Of a stretch of DNA of 48,461 nt, positions 1 through 9,348 are shown in pieces. The notes beneath the pieces are model-generated. The model had not been told where the DNA came from, ran no database searches, and saw only the letters and a program-made list of their open reading frames with translations. Each line of letters opens with the position of its first letter. Position 1 is the stretch's first letter. Both the position numbers and the translations under genes were made by a program. The DNA comes from an uncultured archaeon (GTDB taxonomy: Archaea; Thermoproteota; Bathyarchaeia; Bathyarchaeales; DTEX01), in contig CALKGV010000081.1 of NCBI GenBank assembly GCA_938091805.1, positions 1-48,461 of the forward strand, read 5' to 3'.

Positions 1-21
1 TAAAAGAGGGAAAATGGGGAC

Positions 22-162
22 TCACTTCAAAGATTGCCTAACATGCTCTAGCCTTTCATCCACATCATCTAACCCTAGACGCCTAAGCTCCTCCGAAGTC
101 GGGATGCCATTTTCATCCCAACCCGCAGCCCTATAATACTCTTTCCTTGAAACGTAATATTT
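22..162 (-). pseudogene. C-terminal remnant of aldehyde:ferredoxin oxidoreductase-like protein
   Basis: Manual reverse-strand translation gives KYYVSRKEYYRAAGWDENGIPTSEELRRLGLDDVDERLEHVRQSLK*. This resembles the AOR C-terminus (EYY..RGWDENGIPT.EKL.ELGL). An in-frame TAG lies immediately upstream (163-165), so the rest of the gene is absent. Confidence 0.6.
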
Positions 163-192
163 CTAAATGATTAATTTAAGGATTAGGTTAAA

Positions 193-1674
193 CTATTTGT
201 ATGCGTAGCTCCGTTTTCGCCTTCTAATATATGCATATGCCACCCAGGCAGCTATCACGCTAACCGCAACTGCCGCTCCTATTGCGATAATATTGGTGAG
301 GGGGAAAGCCTCCGTTAAAGGAGTTAAGGATATTTGGCGGGTAATATGCACCGTTTCTATGCATGGGACAACGGTTCCAGGGTGCTCAAGCCCTTGGTTT
401 TCCGGGATCTTAGGCCAATGAACTGCTTGAATAATGATGTTGCCATCGCTCTTTATCACGTGCATCCCCGGCTGAGTTATTAAGATAGGCTTATCAGCAT
501 CCGCAATCATAACTGTTCCGTCAACTTCAATCCGAGCGCTTCCACCGGCAAATATGTAGGCTTCGCAAGTGGAGTTTATTGGCAGATATATTGGCATATA
601 CTCGTTCGGCTTAACACCTATGAAGATAACACCGGCTCCATAACCCCAATTTCCGAAGTCTGGCCACTGAGAAGATCGGAAAAAGTATCCGTCATGGATG
701 AACGAAAGCGAGATTGGCGCGCTGCTTTCAACCTTTATTGCATCAGCTTTAACTTTGAACCTAACACTATCTTCAGCCTCAACTTTGGCCTCAAATAGTA
801 TCTGCCTAGTCGTTAAATCGTACACCTTGAAATCCGCCGTCTTAATGGCAGAGACGCGGAAGCCATAATCCTCCACCTCATTTATTGTCGTAGCTGCAGC
901 CGTGTAAAAGTCTGTTCCAACAAACCCGCCCTGAACAGATGGTACAGCAAAGCTATAGTGGTAGCTTCCTCGCCCCCCGGGATCCCCAGACTGTACCATT
1001 ACATGTCCTGTTGATTCAATCTTATATACGTGCCATGGATGCAGCAGTATCCTTTCAAATGAGTTTGGCTCAAGCGATGGAGATTTAATGATTGTCCCCC
1101 TCTCATCCATTATCTTTATGTCAGATTTCTCTAGGGCAAATATCATGAACCTCCTTTGCAGATCCGATGAAGCTAAAAGGACAAACTCTTTCCCAACGTA
1201 CGATCCATCCGTTGCTGGATAAAAGGTATTTGGGGTGGGAACGGAAGTCTCATTACCTAAGGGTACGCTCTGATAATTTAGAAGTAAAACGCATATCGGG
1301 TTGTTGGACTCGACCTTAAACATCGTTCCATTTCTCAAGAGGACATAATGCTTCTCCATATCGTTTAAGATTGCATGAGATATCATCTCGCCAGCTGTAA
1401 GATTATAAACTTTTACATCTGTCTGATCATTCCATGAGGCTATTGCAAGCAACCATAAAGTGTTCGGTTCGTAGGCTAATTCCAACCCGGAATTAATATC
1501 GAATTGATCGATAAGTTCATAACGCCACAATCTCGAGGGAACAACACCATAATATGTAAATTTCTCTGAAAAACTCGCTTCCAGAGGCATGATCATAAGC
1601 CCTATGGGTAAAATGAGGTTCAAGGATAGAAGAGTTAAGGATAAAATAGAAAGGGTCTTCGCTAAATTATCCAA
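193..1674 (-). CDS. Secreted/cell-surface beta-rich protein with N-terminal signal and C-terminal TM anchor (RRRKR tail)
   Basis: 493-aa ORF. Hydrophobic N-terminus (LSILSLTLLSLNLILPIGLMI), C-terminal TM (IIAIGAAVAVSVIAAWVAYAY) followed by RRRKR. TATA-like tttttatat upstream on the minus strand. Confidence 0.75.
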   Translation of the reverse strand: MDNLAKTLSILSLTLLSLNLILPIGLMIMPLEASFSEKFTYYGVVPSRLWRYELIDQFDINSGLELAYEPNTLWLLAIASWNDQTDVKVYNLTAGEMISHAILNDMEKHYVLLRNGTMFKVESNNPICVLLLNYQSVPLGNETSVPTPNTFYPATDGSYVGKEFVLLASSDLQRRFMIFALEKSDIKIMDERGTIIKSPSLEPNSFERILLHPWHVYKIESTGHVMVQSGDPGGRGSYHYSFAVPSVQGGFVGTDFYTAAATTINEVEDYGFRVSAIKTADFKVYDLTTRQILFEAKVEAEDSVRFKVKADAIKVESSAPISLSFIHDGYFFRSSQWPDFGNWGYGAGVIFIGVKPNEYMPIYLPINSTCEAYIFAGGSARIEVDGTVMIADADKPILITQPGMHVIKSDGNIIIQAVHWPKIPENQGLEHPGTVVPCIETVHITRQISLTPLTEAFPLTNIIAIGAAVAVSVIAAWVAYAYIRRRKRSYAYK

Positions 1675-1959
1675 ATAATCCCTTCCCTAAAATGTATCTA
1701 TCGAAATTAAGATATAAAAATCTGATGCTCTTTTAACGAGAATGCTGCGGCGTTTACCACCCCTGCAGGGCGGCTCCGATAAGGGTGGAAAACTAACAGC
1801 CGCTAACCCTCACCTATGCAATAGTAAAAATGTTAGGAGTAATCTATGTAAACCCATATATTAGCAATTACAAAAATCTTATTAAAGAGCAGGAGAGAAA
1901 AATTCCCATTAAAGTTTTTATTTATCTAAAAGTTTGATTAAATGTGTAGACACCAATCT

Positions 1960-2037
1960 GGGGCTGTGGGCTAGCTTGGTCTAGGCTACGAGCTTCGGGC
2001 GCTCGTGACGGGAGTTCAAATCTCTCCAGCCCCACCA
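1960..2037 (+). tRNA. tRNA-Pro(CGG), CCA encoded
   Basis: Acceptor GGGGCTG/CAGCCCC, anticodon arm CGAGC-TTCGGGC-GCTCG (anticodon CGG), T arm around GTTCAAAT, discriminator A, then CCA. Confidence 0.93.
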
Positions 2038-2473
2038 TACTAAGGCTTCATTTAGCCATCTTCTTGAGTTTAGTTTGGGAGAAGAGGGTAAACCCGTTTA
2101 GATTTCCATCTGCTTTCATGATGGGCTTCTTATCAAGAATCCTAAACCTACCCATCCCCCTATTTTCCGCATGTGAAGCCCAGAACTTTAAGAGGGCATA
2201 TTTAATCACGCTCCTTCTTGTGCAGGGTTTATAGCATCCTCATGTAGGAGCCGCTAAGCCGTCCTAAAACTACTCTCTTCCCTGATTTGAAATTACTACA
2301 GTTGTTATCCCTGAGAGAAAATTACCACTATAGTAATTTTATTGGCGTGTGCATTACGCATGCTGCTTTTGCTCAGCCACCTTAAACCCGCCGTCTAAGC
2401 TCAACAAACAAGTCGTGAGTTCTCCATAACGGCCTTATAAAAAGGACTCCATAAAACAGTTGTATAGGCTTAT

Positions 2474-2848
2474 TTAATCTTTTCGTTGAATTGGATATGC
2501 CCCATATTCCTGGAACGCTTCATACATTGCCAAGATATTCTTTATCGGAATTCTGGGCTGGACATTATGTACGGTGTTGAAGACGAAGCCTCCGCCCGGA
2601 GCGAATATTTGAATGCGTTCACGAACTTCTTTTTTTAACCTGGTCGAGGGTACCAAACGGTAAGGTTCGCTGAGTATCCACGTCGCCCAAAAAGTGATCT
2701 TTTCCCCGTATTTCGATTTGAATCTCTGCGGATCCATGTTTGCAGCTGAGGTTTGAACTGGATTTGGAATGTCGAAGCCAGCTTCGATGAAGCCTTTGAT
2801 TAACCGCTCTATTCTATTTTGTCTCCGGGGAGAACGGGTTGAATCCAC
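2474..2848 (-). pseudogene. Truncated and frameshifted uroporphyrinogen-decarboxylase-fold (URO-D/methyltransferase) C-terminal fragment
   Basis: FIEAGFDIPNPVQTSAANMDPQRFKSKYGEKITFW ... KKEVRERIQIFAPGGGFVFNTVHNVQPRIPIKNILAMYEAFQEYG is typical of the URO-D C-terminus. The intervening segment matches the family only in another frame (GDVDTQRTLPFGTLDQVKK). The N-terminal part is missing. Confidence 0.75.
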
Positions 2849-3993
2849 TTATACGTCGGTATCTCATTTGCAATTTTAATCTTTAATGGAATCTTCCAAA
2901 TATATCTTCCCATACCATTAAGGCGGGTTTTTCCAGGTCTACGCGCATGGAATATCAGAAAATATTGATCATCCAACTTAACTATGTTCCCTATGCCAGG
3001 GCCATTCATGTATTCCCCGACATAGTTAGGCCAGTTTTTCTTCTCAGTTTGGAGAAGGTAAAGTATCTCCCCGCTTTTATTCACATTGCCCCATACATTT
3101 TCAGGGTCAGGTACAATTATCTTTTTGTATGTTTCACCTGGAGGCGGGATTAAAGAGTCGGAGAACGCCGCTCCAATCTTATAGTTATAATCATCAAAGT
3201 CTCCGACGCTGTATAGAAGCACATATTTACCCCGGATCTTCTGAATGATGACGCTTTCAACAATCTGGATATAACCGGGATTACGATCTTCAGAACGGTA
3301 TCCTTCCGGACTTAGAATGGGGCGTGGGGAGAAGTCTGGATCAAGCGTTGCAGGATCAAGCATCCTCCAGGCTTTGATGTGAATATCTACACCTAAGGTT
3401 TCATCTGGATATCCAGCGTTATATATTAGATATAGGTCCCCGTTTTCATCGCGTAAGACATTACAGTCATAAGCAAACCAGCCTCTGTCAACGTTCCCAA
3501 TCAAAATTTTATCGAGACGCCATTTTGTAATAGGGTTCTCTTCCGTCCACATCTGTCCTGGTTGAGGCGCAAAATGGGCTATTACGGTCTTAAAATCGCC
3601 GAAATGTAAAGTAGCGTAGCCATGGTAGGTTCCATCCACATGCCTGTAGACGATGAACCTCCAAAATTCTTTAACTCGACCGCTCTCTTCGGCGAAATCG
3701 AGATCTAAAGAGAACGCCTTAAGATCGCCCTTTGAGAATGTTCGGGTGCGGAAAAACAGGGTGGATGTTCCAAAAATATAATAGTACTGACCATCCTTAA
3801 ACACGAAGGGATCAGGTAATCCATGACTCCCAGTGAGACTTTCATCAATAAACGGCTCGATTATGGTTTTCCTTAAACCTTCATGTAGATGCCACGTAAA
3901 CATTACACACGCACCTACAATAATCATTGATATTACTGCAACAAAGAGATTACATTTCTTGTTATACCGTAATAATGAGCGGGCGCTTCTCAT
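2809..3993 (-). CDS. GH43-like five-bladed beta-propeller glycosidase, membrane-anchored
   Basis: TM segment followed by GLPDPFVFKDGQYYYIFGTS, similar to the GH43/GH-F DP.v.kdg.YYl motif, with repeated blades. Start taken at the Met of MRSARSLLRYNKKCNLFVAVISMIIVG rather than the ORF-track start at 4134. Confidence 0.6.
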   Translation of the reverse strand: MRSARSLLRYNKKCNLFVAVISMIIVGACVMFTWHLHEGLRKTIIEPFIDESLTGSHGLPDPFVFKDGQYYYIFGTSTLFFRTRTFSKGDLKAFSLDLDFAEESGRVKEFWRFIVYRHVDGTYHGYATLHFGDFKTVIAHFAPQPGQMWTEENPITKWRLDKILIGNVDRGWFAYDCNVLRDENGDLYLIYNAGYPDETLGVDIHIKAWRMLDPATLDPDFSPRPILSPEGYRSEDRNPGYIQIVESVIIQKIRGKYVLLYSVGDFDDYNYKIGAAFSDSLIPPPGETYKKIIVPDPENVWGNVNKSGEILYLLQTEKKNWPNYVGEYMNGPGIGNIVKLDDQYFLIFHARRPGKTRLNGMGRYIWKIPLKIKIANEIPTYKWIQPVLPGDKIE

Positions 3994-5005
3994 AAACAAA
4001 AATTGAAATGAATCTCCAAGTCTCGCAATCTTTAAAGTGCACATCATCAGGCAATCTTGAACGACAGCGCTTAAACACGGCGTAGTTATGTTCGCCTCCA
4101 AGGGCACGCCTTGTCTTGCGAGTGATAAAGCCATCTTTTGTTCACCGTTAAATCGACTTAAACACCGCAGTCACATTAATTCCTTTCCAAACGCATCATT
4201 ATTTATTGAGATGATAAAAATTAAACGACTTAAAAACCTATTTTAGGCGTCGCATCTATCCCCTCTCTTGAAAGCGCTTCTTTCAGCCGTGTCAAGTTGC
4301 AGATTTTTCTTAATTCCAAGACTGGAGGATGTTTTCTGACAGAGTTTTTCTAAAATTCGTTTACTACTATTTTAGCGATTTTTATCCAGTGCTTTGTGGC
4401 TTAATTTCTATTATTGATTGTTTTTGGTCTCTTTTTCATTTTCGGATTATTTTCTGTCGAATTTTTTGGCGGCTGAATTATCCCTCAAACAGCGATGGCC
4501 GTAAGATTTCACTTGAAATCCAACATTTAAATGAAAATTGAGCCCAATATTACGGGAAATATACCGAAAATGGAGCGGAAGGGAAAAAGAAGTATTTCGT
4601 ATCTCATAATCCTACTTATCCTCCATCGCCCGGCGTTTTAATCAGCCTAATCGCCCTACGCCTTTCTGGAGGTCCCCTATCAGCCCTAGCGTTACGCCTA
4701 GGCTTAATGATGGAGGCTTACACTCACCCTCTTAAGCAGCTTATAGGCTTTAGCGGAATCTTAAGCTCTAACCCTAATCAGTAATGCCTCTAAGCGTAGG
4801 AGGATAGTATCCATTCGTAGACTATTCATGGCGTATGGATGGAATAAGGCATATTAAATAAATAGCGCACAAAGCCAGAAACAAAACAGCCCTCAGAAGA
4901 TCAAGGCTTAGAATGAGTTCACCACGCCTGATTAAGCGCTCGTCGATAATCCTTCCAATTCATAAAACAGAAAACAGACAAATAGAAAATCACTCGCATT
5001 TAACC

Positions 5006-5863
5006 TCAACAACAATAAAGTTTTATTTTTGTTGCGGTAACTCTTACTATCTCCGCCCCGAGTTCCCTGACATAGCCCTCCGCAGCTTTCAAGGCAATAT
5101 TAATCGCCTCATCCTTCGAAACTCTAACCTCAGAGCTACCGATTTTCCAAAGGTTCCATCCATCGTAGAAATGAAGAAGCAGATTATCTACAGTGCTGAT
5201 GCTGAAGCCAAAGATGGGTGGGCTTCTTAAACCATTGACCACATGCCTCCAACTAAAATCAACATAGTTATCTTTAATATCAACGTAAACCCCAAAAACT
5301 AAGCTATTCTTCTCCACAGTTGAGTTCTCTAGCACATTAATTTCCTCTAAGAATGGCAATATTTTGTTACAATATGGGGCATTAAAGAAGTTTTTATATC
5401 TTTCTAGAAAGGTTCTTGCTTCATTAATTAGATCCAAGGAATGTTGGAACTTCATCTTAGGCTTACCTTGACAGTTTAGCACCCGGTACCATTCTAGCAT
5501 GCCATCCATAAACTCCACCGAAATCTCTATAATGTCATTTTCCTCTTTAAGGAGAAGAAGAATAGTATCCGTCGCATGCTTAGAAAAAACCTTAAACTCC
5601 GGTCTTGCATTCCTATCGGTTATAAATTTATATGACACGTCGCAGGCTTCCATATCAATGCCAATCACATCCCTTAAGAAAGTAAAGGCAGAATTTCTTT
5701 CAACCGCTTCAATCTCCTCAATGGACTGAGCCCGGCTCTGTGGACAAACTAGGGCAAAAAGCAAAGCCAAAACCATCATAAACATAAGATGCCCTTTTTT
5801 CATAAGCATAATTCCCTCACCCTTTTTATGAAGCTGGATCATAGTTCGGTATAAAAAATGCAT
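5006..5863 (-). CDS. Secreted hypothetical protein with signal peptide (possibly C-terminally truncated)
   Basis: KKGHLMFMMVLALLFALVCPQSRAQS signal-like N-terminus. C-terminal VSKDEAINIALKAAEGYVRELGAEIVRVTATKIKLYCC ends abruptly after a PepSY-like helix. Confidence 0.55.
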   Translation of the reverse strand: MHFLYRTMIQLHKKGEGIMLMKKGHLMFMMVLALLFALVCPQSRAQSIEEIEAVERNSAFTFLRDVIGIDMEACDVSYKFITDRNARPEFKVFSKHATDTILLLLKEENDIIEISVEFMDGMLEWYRVLNCQGKPKMKFQHSLDLINEARTFLERYKNFFNAPYCNKILPFLEEINVLENSTVEKNSLVFGVYVDIKDNYVDFSWRHVVNGLRSPPIFGFSISTVDNLLLHFYDGWNLWKIGSSEVRVSKDEAINIALKAAEGYVRELGAEIVRVTATKIKLYCC

Positions 5864-6401
5864 CTCTCAAATTGATTTGTGTTATTATTAATGTTGAACG
5901 TTATTTTAGCGGCATAATCAAGAGCCTGTTTTACATTATTACCAAGTTTAAAGATGGCGTAATAGAAGTTTTTACGAATTTTCTGCCAGCCTCTTGCGCT
6001 CCACCAAGATTTTTTCCAAGGAATGGTGCTTCATTATAAAAACCGATGAACACATATCCATTGTTGTCCGGGTTCTTGTAGCCATATCTATATATATCGC
6101 TTTCGGGGAAAAAGCCGCATATAAACCGACAAAACTGTCACCAAAATGCAAGTAGATGCTCATCACCTTGAGATTATGAAATGAGAAATGGATCCATATT
6201 TCGATGAATAATGAAGGATTCATACCATTATTCGTTTAAATCCGACTTGGGTGTCAAATCCAAAATTATCGGTTGCTGACACAATTCCCTTGCCCTCGTT
6301 TAAGATTTCATACCCCCTATTGCAGGTTTCCACTAGAAGGCAAAAATCTTTATTAGGCTACAAGATTGCAAATAAACTCAAAGAATGGAGGCTGATTTAT
6401 T

Positions 6402-8768
6402 ATGGAGAAACATAATTTGGACAGGCAGTGGCTTTTCAGTTTCGGCGCGCCTAGCCCTTTTGTAAAGAAGGCTGAAGGCATCGTTGTGGATTTACCTCAC
6501 GATTTCAGCATCATTCAAAAACGTGATCCCAATGCGCCCTCAGGCCCTAGCAACGGCTATTTCCCCGGTGGGATGGCAACATATGAAAAAACAATCTTCA
6601 TCCCTGTCGATTGGAGTGGGAAGAAGGTTATCCTTGAGTTCGAGGGCGTTTATATGAATGCCGTTGTGCATTTCAACAATAACATTGTGGCTAAACACCC
6701 ATACGGTTACACCAGCTTTCACTGCGACCTAACCCCATATCTGCGTTATGGTCAGGAAAATAAGATCCGCGTCTTCGTGAACAACAGCGCTCAGCCGAAC
6801 ACCCGCTGGTACAGCGGCTCAGGCATATACCGCCACGTATGGCTGCTGGTCGGCGAGAGCATCCATATACCTCCCTGGGGCGTCTATGTTACAACTCCAA
6901 AAGTCTCCCCCGAAGCCTCTACGGTTTCTGTCAGAACCACCGTTGAAAATTCCGGCCAGGCAGCGGCTAAAGTTACGGTCCGCACAACGCTGCTGACAGC
7001 CTCAGGCTCAGAGGCCGCTAGGGGAGAAGTCGAATTGGATGTTCCCGCCGGAGGCTCAGTTGAGGCTGATCAAGAGCTCGAGGTATTCTCTCCCAATCTT
7101 TGGTCTGTTGAGAACCCGTACCTTTACACTTTGAGAAGTGAGATCATATATGACGGCAGAGTTATTGATAAAACTGATACTAAAATAGGAATACGCTCAA
7201 TATCTTTCGATCCGCATAACGGCTTCAGGTTGAACGGCGTCCCTGTTAAGCTCAGGGGTGGCTGTGTACATCATGACTGCGGGCTGCTTGGAGCCGCGGC
7301 GTATGATCGGGCTGAGGAACGCAAGGTTGAGCTTCTTAAAGCCAACGGATTCAACGCGGTGCGCTGCGCCCACAACCCGCCTTCGCCGGCCTTTCTGGAT
7401 GCTTGCGATAGGCTGGGCATGCTAGTTATAGATGAGATCTTCGATTGCTGGCGAGAGGCGAAAAATCCTAATGATTATAGCCTTTATTTCGAGGAGTGGT
7501 GGCAGAGAGACCTGGCTTCCATGATACTTCGCGACCGCAACCATCCATGCATCATCATGTGGTCAATCGGCAATGAAATCCCGGAGCTAACGGGTTTTTC
7601 AGAGGGCTACTCGTACGCACGCAAATTAGCGGACTTCATCCGCAGCCTAGATAATACAAGGGCAATTACAAGCGCTCTGACCGAATATTTCCTTTATCCC
7701 TTAATCGCCGCCGATTTAAACCTCGAAAGGAAAATCCCTGATGAGCTCTGGATAGAGCATTCTTCCAAGTTCGCAGAGCCCCTGGATGTTGTGGGCTACA
7801 ACTATATGATACATCGCTACGATGGCGATGGAAAAAACTTCCCCGATCGCATAATATGCGGCACAGAGAGCTTCCCCTCGATGGCCTTCGACTACTGGGA
7901 AGCCGTTGAGAGGTTGCCCTACGTCATCGGCGACTTCGTCTGGACAGCCATCGACTACCTCGGCGAGGCGGGTATTGGACGGGTCAAATATGAGGGTGAG
8001 GATTTTTCGTTCCTCAGTCCCTATCCTTGGCATCAAGCATTCTGCGGCGACATCGACATATGCGGCTTCAAGAGACCCCAGTCTTACTACCGTGACTGCG
8101 TTTGGGGTATATCAAAAGCTCCCTATATCGCAGTCCATAAACCAGAGACTTATGGCAAAAAACCTCGTGCTTTGTTTTGGAGCTGGCCTGAGGTTGTCTC
8201 CTCCTGGACTTGGCCGGGTTGCGAAGGAAAGCCGATGGTGGTAGACGTATACAGCACCAGCAGCGAAATTGAACTCTTCCTTAATGGCAGATCCCTAGGT
8301 CGCAAGCCAGCCGGAAAGGTCAACAGATACATTGCCTCGTTCGAGGTCATCTATGAACCTGGCGAACTGGTGGCGGTCGGATATGAAAACGGCGTTGAAA
8401 CCTCACGTAGCGTGTTGAGGACTGCGGGAAAACCTGCAAACATCCGTCTGAAACCTGACAGAAGCGTGTTAAAGGCGGAATTCGGCGACCTTTCCTATGT
8501 GACTGTAGAGATAGTGGATGCTGAAGGCAACATTTGCCACAACGCCACCAACAACATTTATTTTATCGCCTACGGCGTTGGCTCCATCGTGGCTGTAGGC
8601 AACGGAAACCCGGTGTCTGAGGAAATGTACGTTGGGAATCAACGTAAGGTTTATGAAGGACGCGCAATGGTGGTTGTTCGCTCAAATGGTGAACCCGGCG
8701 AGATTGTTCTGACCGCTACAGCCGACGGAATCCCAACGGCAAGTGTAACTATTCGAGTAATGAAATAA
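6402..8768 (+). CDS. Glycoside hydrolase family 2 (beta-galactosidase-like)
   Basis: 788 aa. Sugar-binding domain (DLPHDFSI..., WYSGSGIYRHVWL), acid/base region CIIMWSIGNEIPE, nucleophile region ICGTESFPS, and C-terminal GH2-associated Ig-like domain. GGAGG RBS ~10 nt upstream. Confidence 0.92.
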   Translation: MEKHNLDRQWLFSFGAPSPFVKKAEGIVVDLPHDFSIIQKRDPNAPSGPSNGYFPGGMATYEKTIFIPVDWSGKKVILEFEGVYMNAVVHFNNNIVAKHPYGYTSFHCDLTPYLRYGQENKIRVFVNNSAQPNTRWYSGSGIYRHVWLLVGESIHIPPWGVYVTTPKVSPEASTVSVRTTVENSGQAAAKVTVRTTLLTASGSEAARGEVELDVPAGGSVEADQELEVFSPNLWSVENPYLYTLRSEIIYDGRVIDKTDTKIGIRSISFDPHNGFRLNGVPVKLRGGCVHHDCGLLGAAAYDRAEERKVELLKANGFNAVRCAHNPPSPAFLDACDRLGMLVIDEIFDCWREAKNPNDYSLYFEEWWQRDLASMILRDRNHPCIIMWSIGNEIPELTGFSEGYSYARKLADFIRSLDNTRAITSALTEYFLYPLIAADLNLERKIPDELWIEHSSKFAEPLDVVGYNYMIHRYDGDGKNFPDRIICGTESFPSMAFDYWEAVERLPYVIGDFVWTAIDYLGEAGIGRVKYEGEDFSFLSPYPWHQAFCGDIDICGFKRPQSYYRDCVWGISKAPYIAVHKPETYGKKPRALFWSWPEVVSSWTWPGCEGKPMVVDVYSTSSEIELFLNGRSLGRKPAGKVNRYIASFEVIYEPGELVAVGYENGVETSRSVLRTAGKPANIRLKPDRSVLKAEFGDLSYVTVEIVDAEGNICHNATNNIYFIAYGVGSIVAVGNGNPVSEEMYVGNQRKVYEGRAMVVVRSNGEPGEIVLTATADGIPTASVTIRVMK

Positions 8769-9010
8769 AGACGGCGATGAAAACTAAGGCACATACACAT
8801 TGCAAGAAAAACTATGGAGATTCACAGAAGATCCAGGGTCTCTGAGCCGCGAAGCATTATCAGAAGCGAGAATCCCCCGACTTCAGCCATGGAGAATGTC
8901 AACTACGAATACATCATCCAAATGCTTGGAAAAGTCCTAAATAAACAGTTTATGCGTGCCATGAAACTTCCTGACTTTTCTTTCCTTTTGAAGAAAAGCG
9001 GATCCATCAT

Positions 9011-9240
9011 TCATGCTGTTTTATAGTTTCTGGGTTGAGCCGTGATTTTTAGGTCGTGGCTTTTCAGCCTTTTGAAGTGTTCATCCCTTTTTAAGCGTCA
9101 TATTTTTTGAGATGGTTGTTGCAGCTATCAGCGGATCCTCGTCAGATAATTGAACGTATTAAACGCCTTCCTTTCGCTTTGAATTCTTACCTCAACAGAA
9201 ACCGAAAGAGTTGCGTATTTCACCAAATTTGCCACCACTA
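9011..9240 (-). pseudogene. Degenerate VapC-type PIN-domain toxin
   Basis: Reverse strand encodes VQLSDEDPLIAATTISKNMTLKK plus, in a shifted frame, KRDEHFKRLKSHDLKITAQPRNYKTA*. This matches the VapC C-terminal pattern (DaliAAtai..n.tLvTrD.HFkri..L). Frameshift near the T-run at ~9088-9092. Confidence 0.55.
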
Positions 9241-9348
9241 ATCTTAACCATCTTGTTAAAAGCCCGCTTTAAACCTTTTAAGAAAGTAATCCCGTAATGA
9301 TGATGGAGAAGCCGCCGGAAAATATTTGGCTTAGAATCATTTTTATAT

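Noticed and set aside
5972-6223. 83-aa minus-strand ORF
   Set aside because: Not convincing. Another minus frame (ESDIYRYGYKNPDNNGYVFIGFYNEAPFLGKNLGGAQEAGRKF) looks more protein-like but has no start; at best a gene relic.
8814-9026. 70-aa plus ORF after the GH2 gene
   Set aside because: No motif, no clear RBS, and its 3' end overlaps the VapC relic in antisense.
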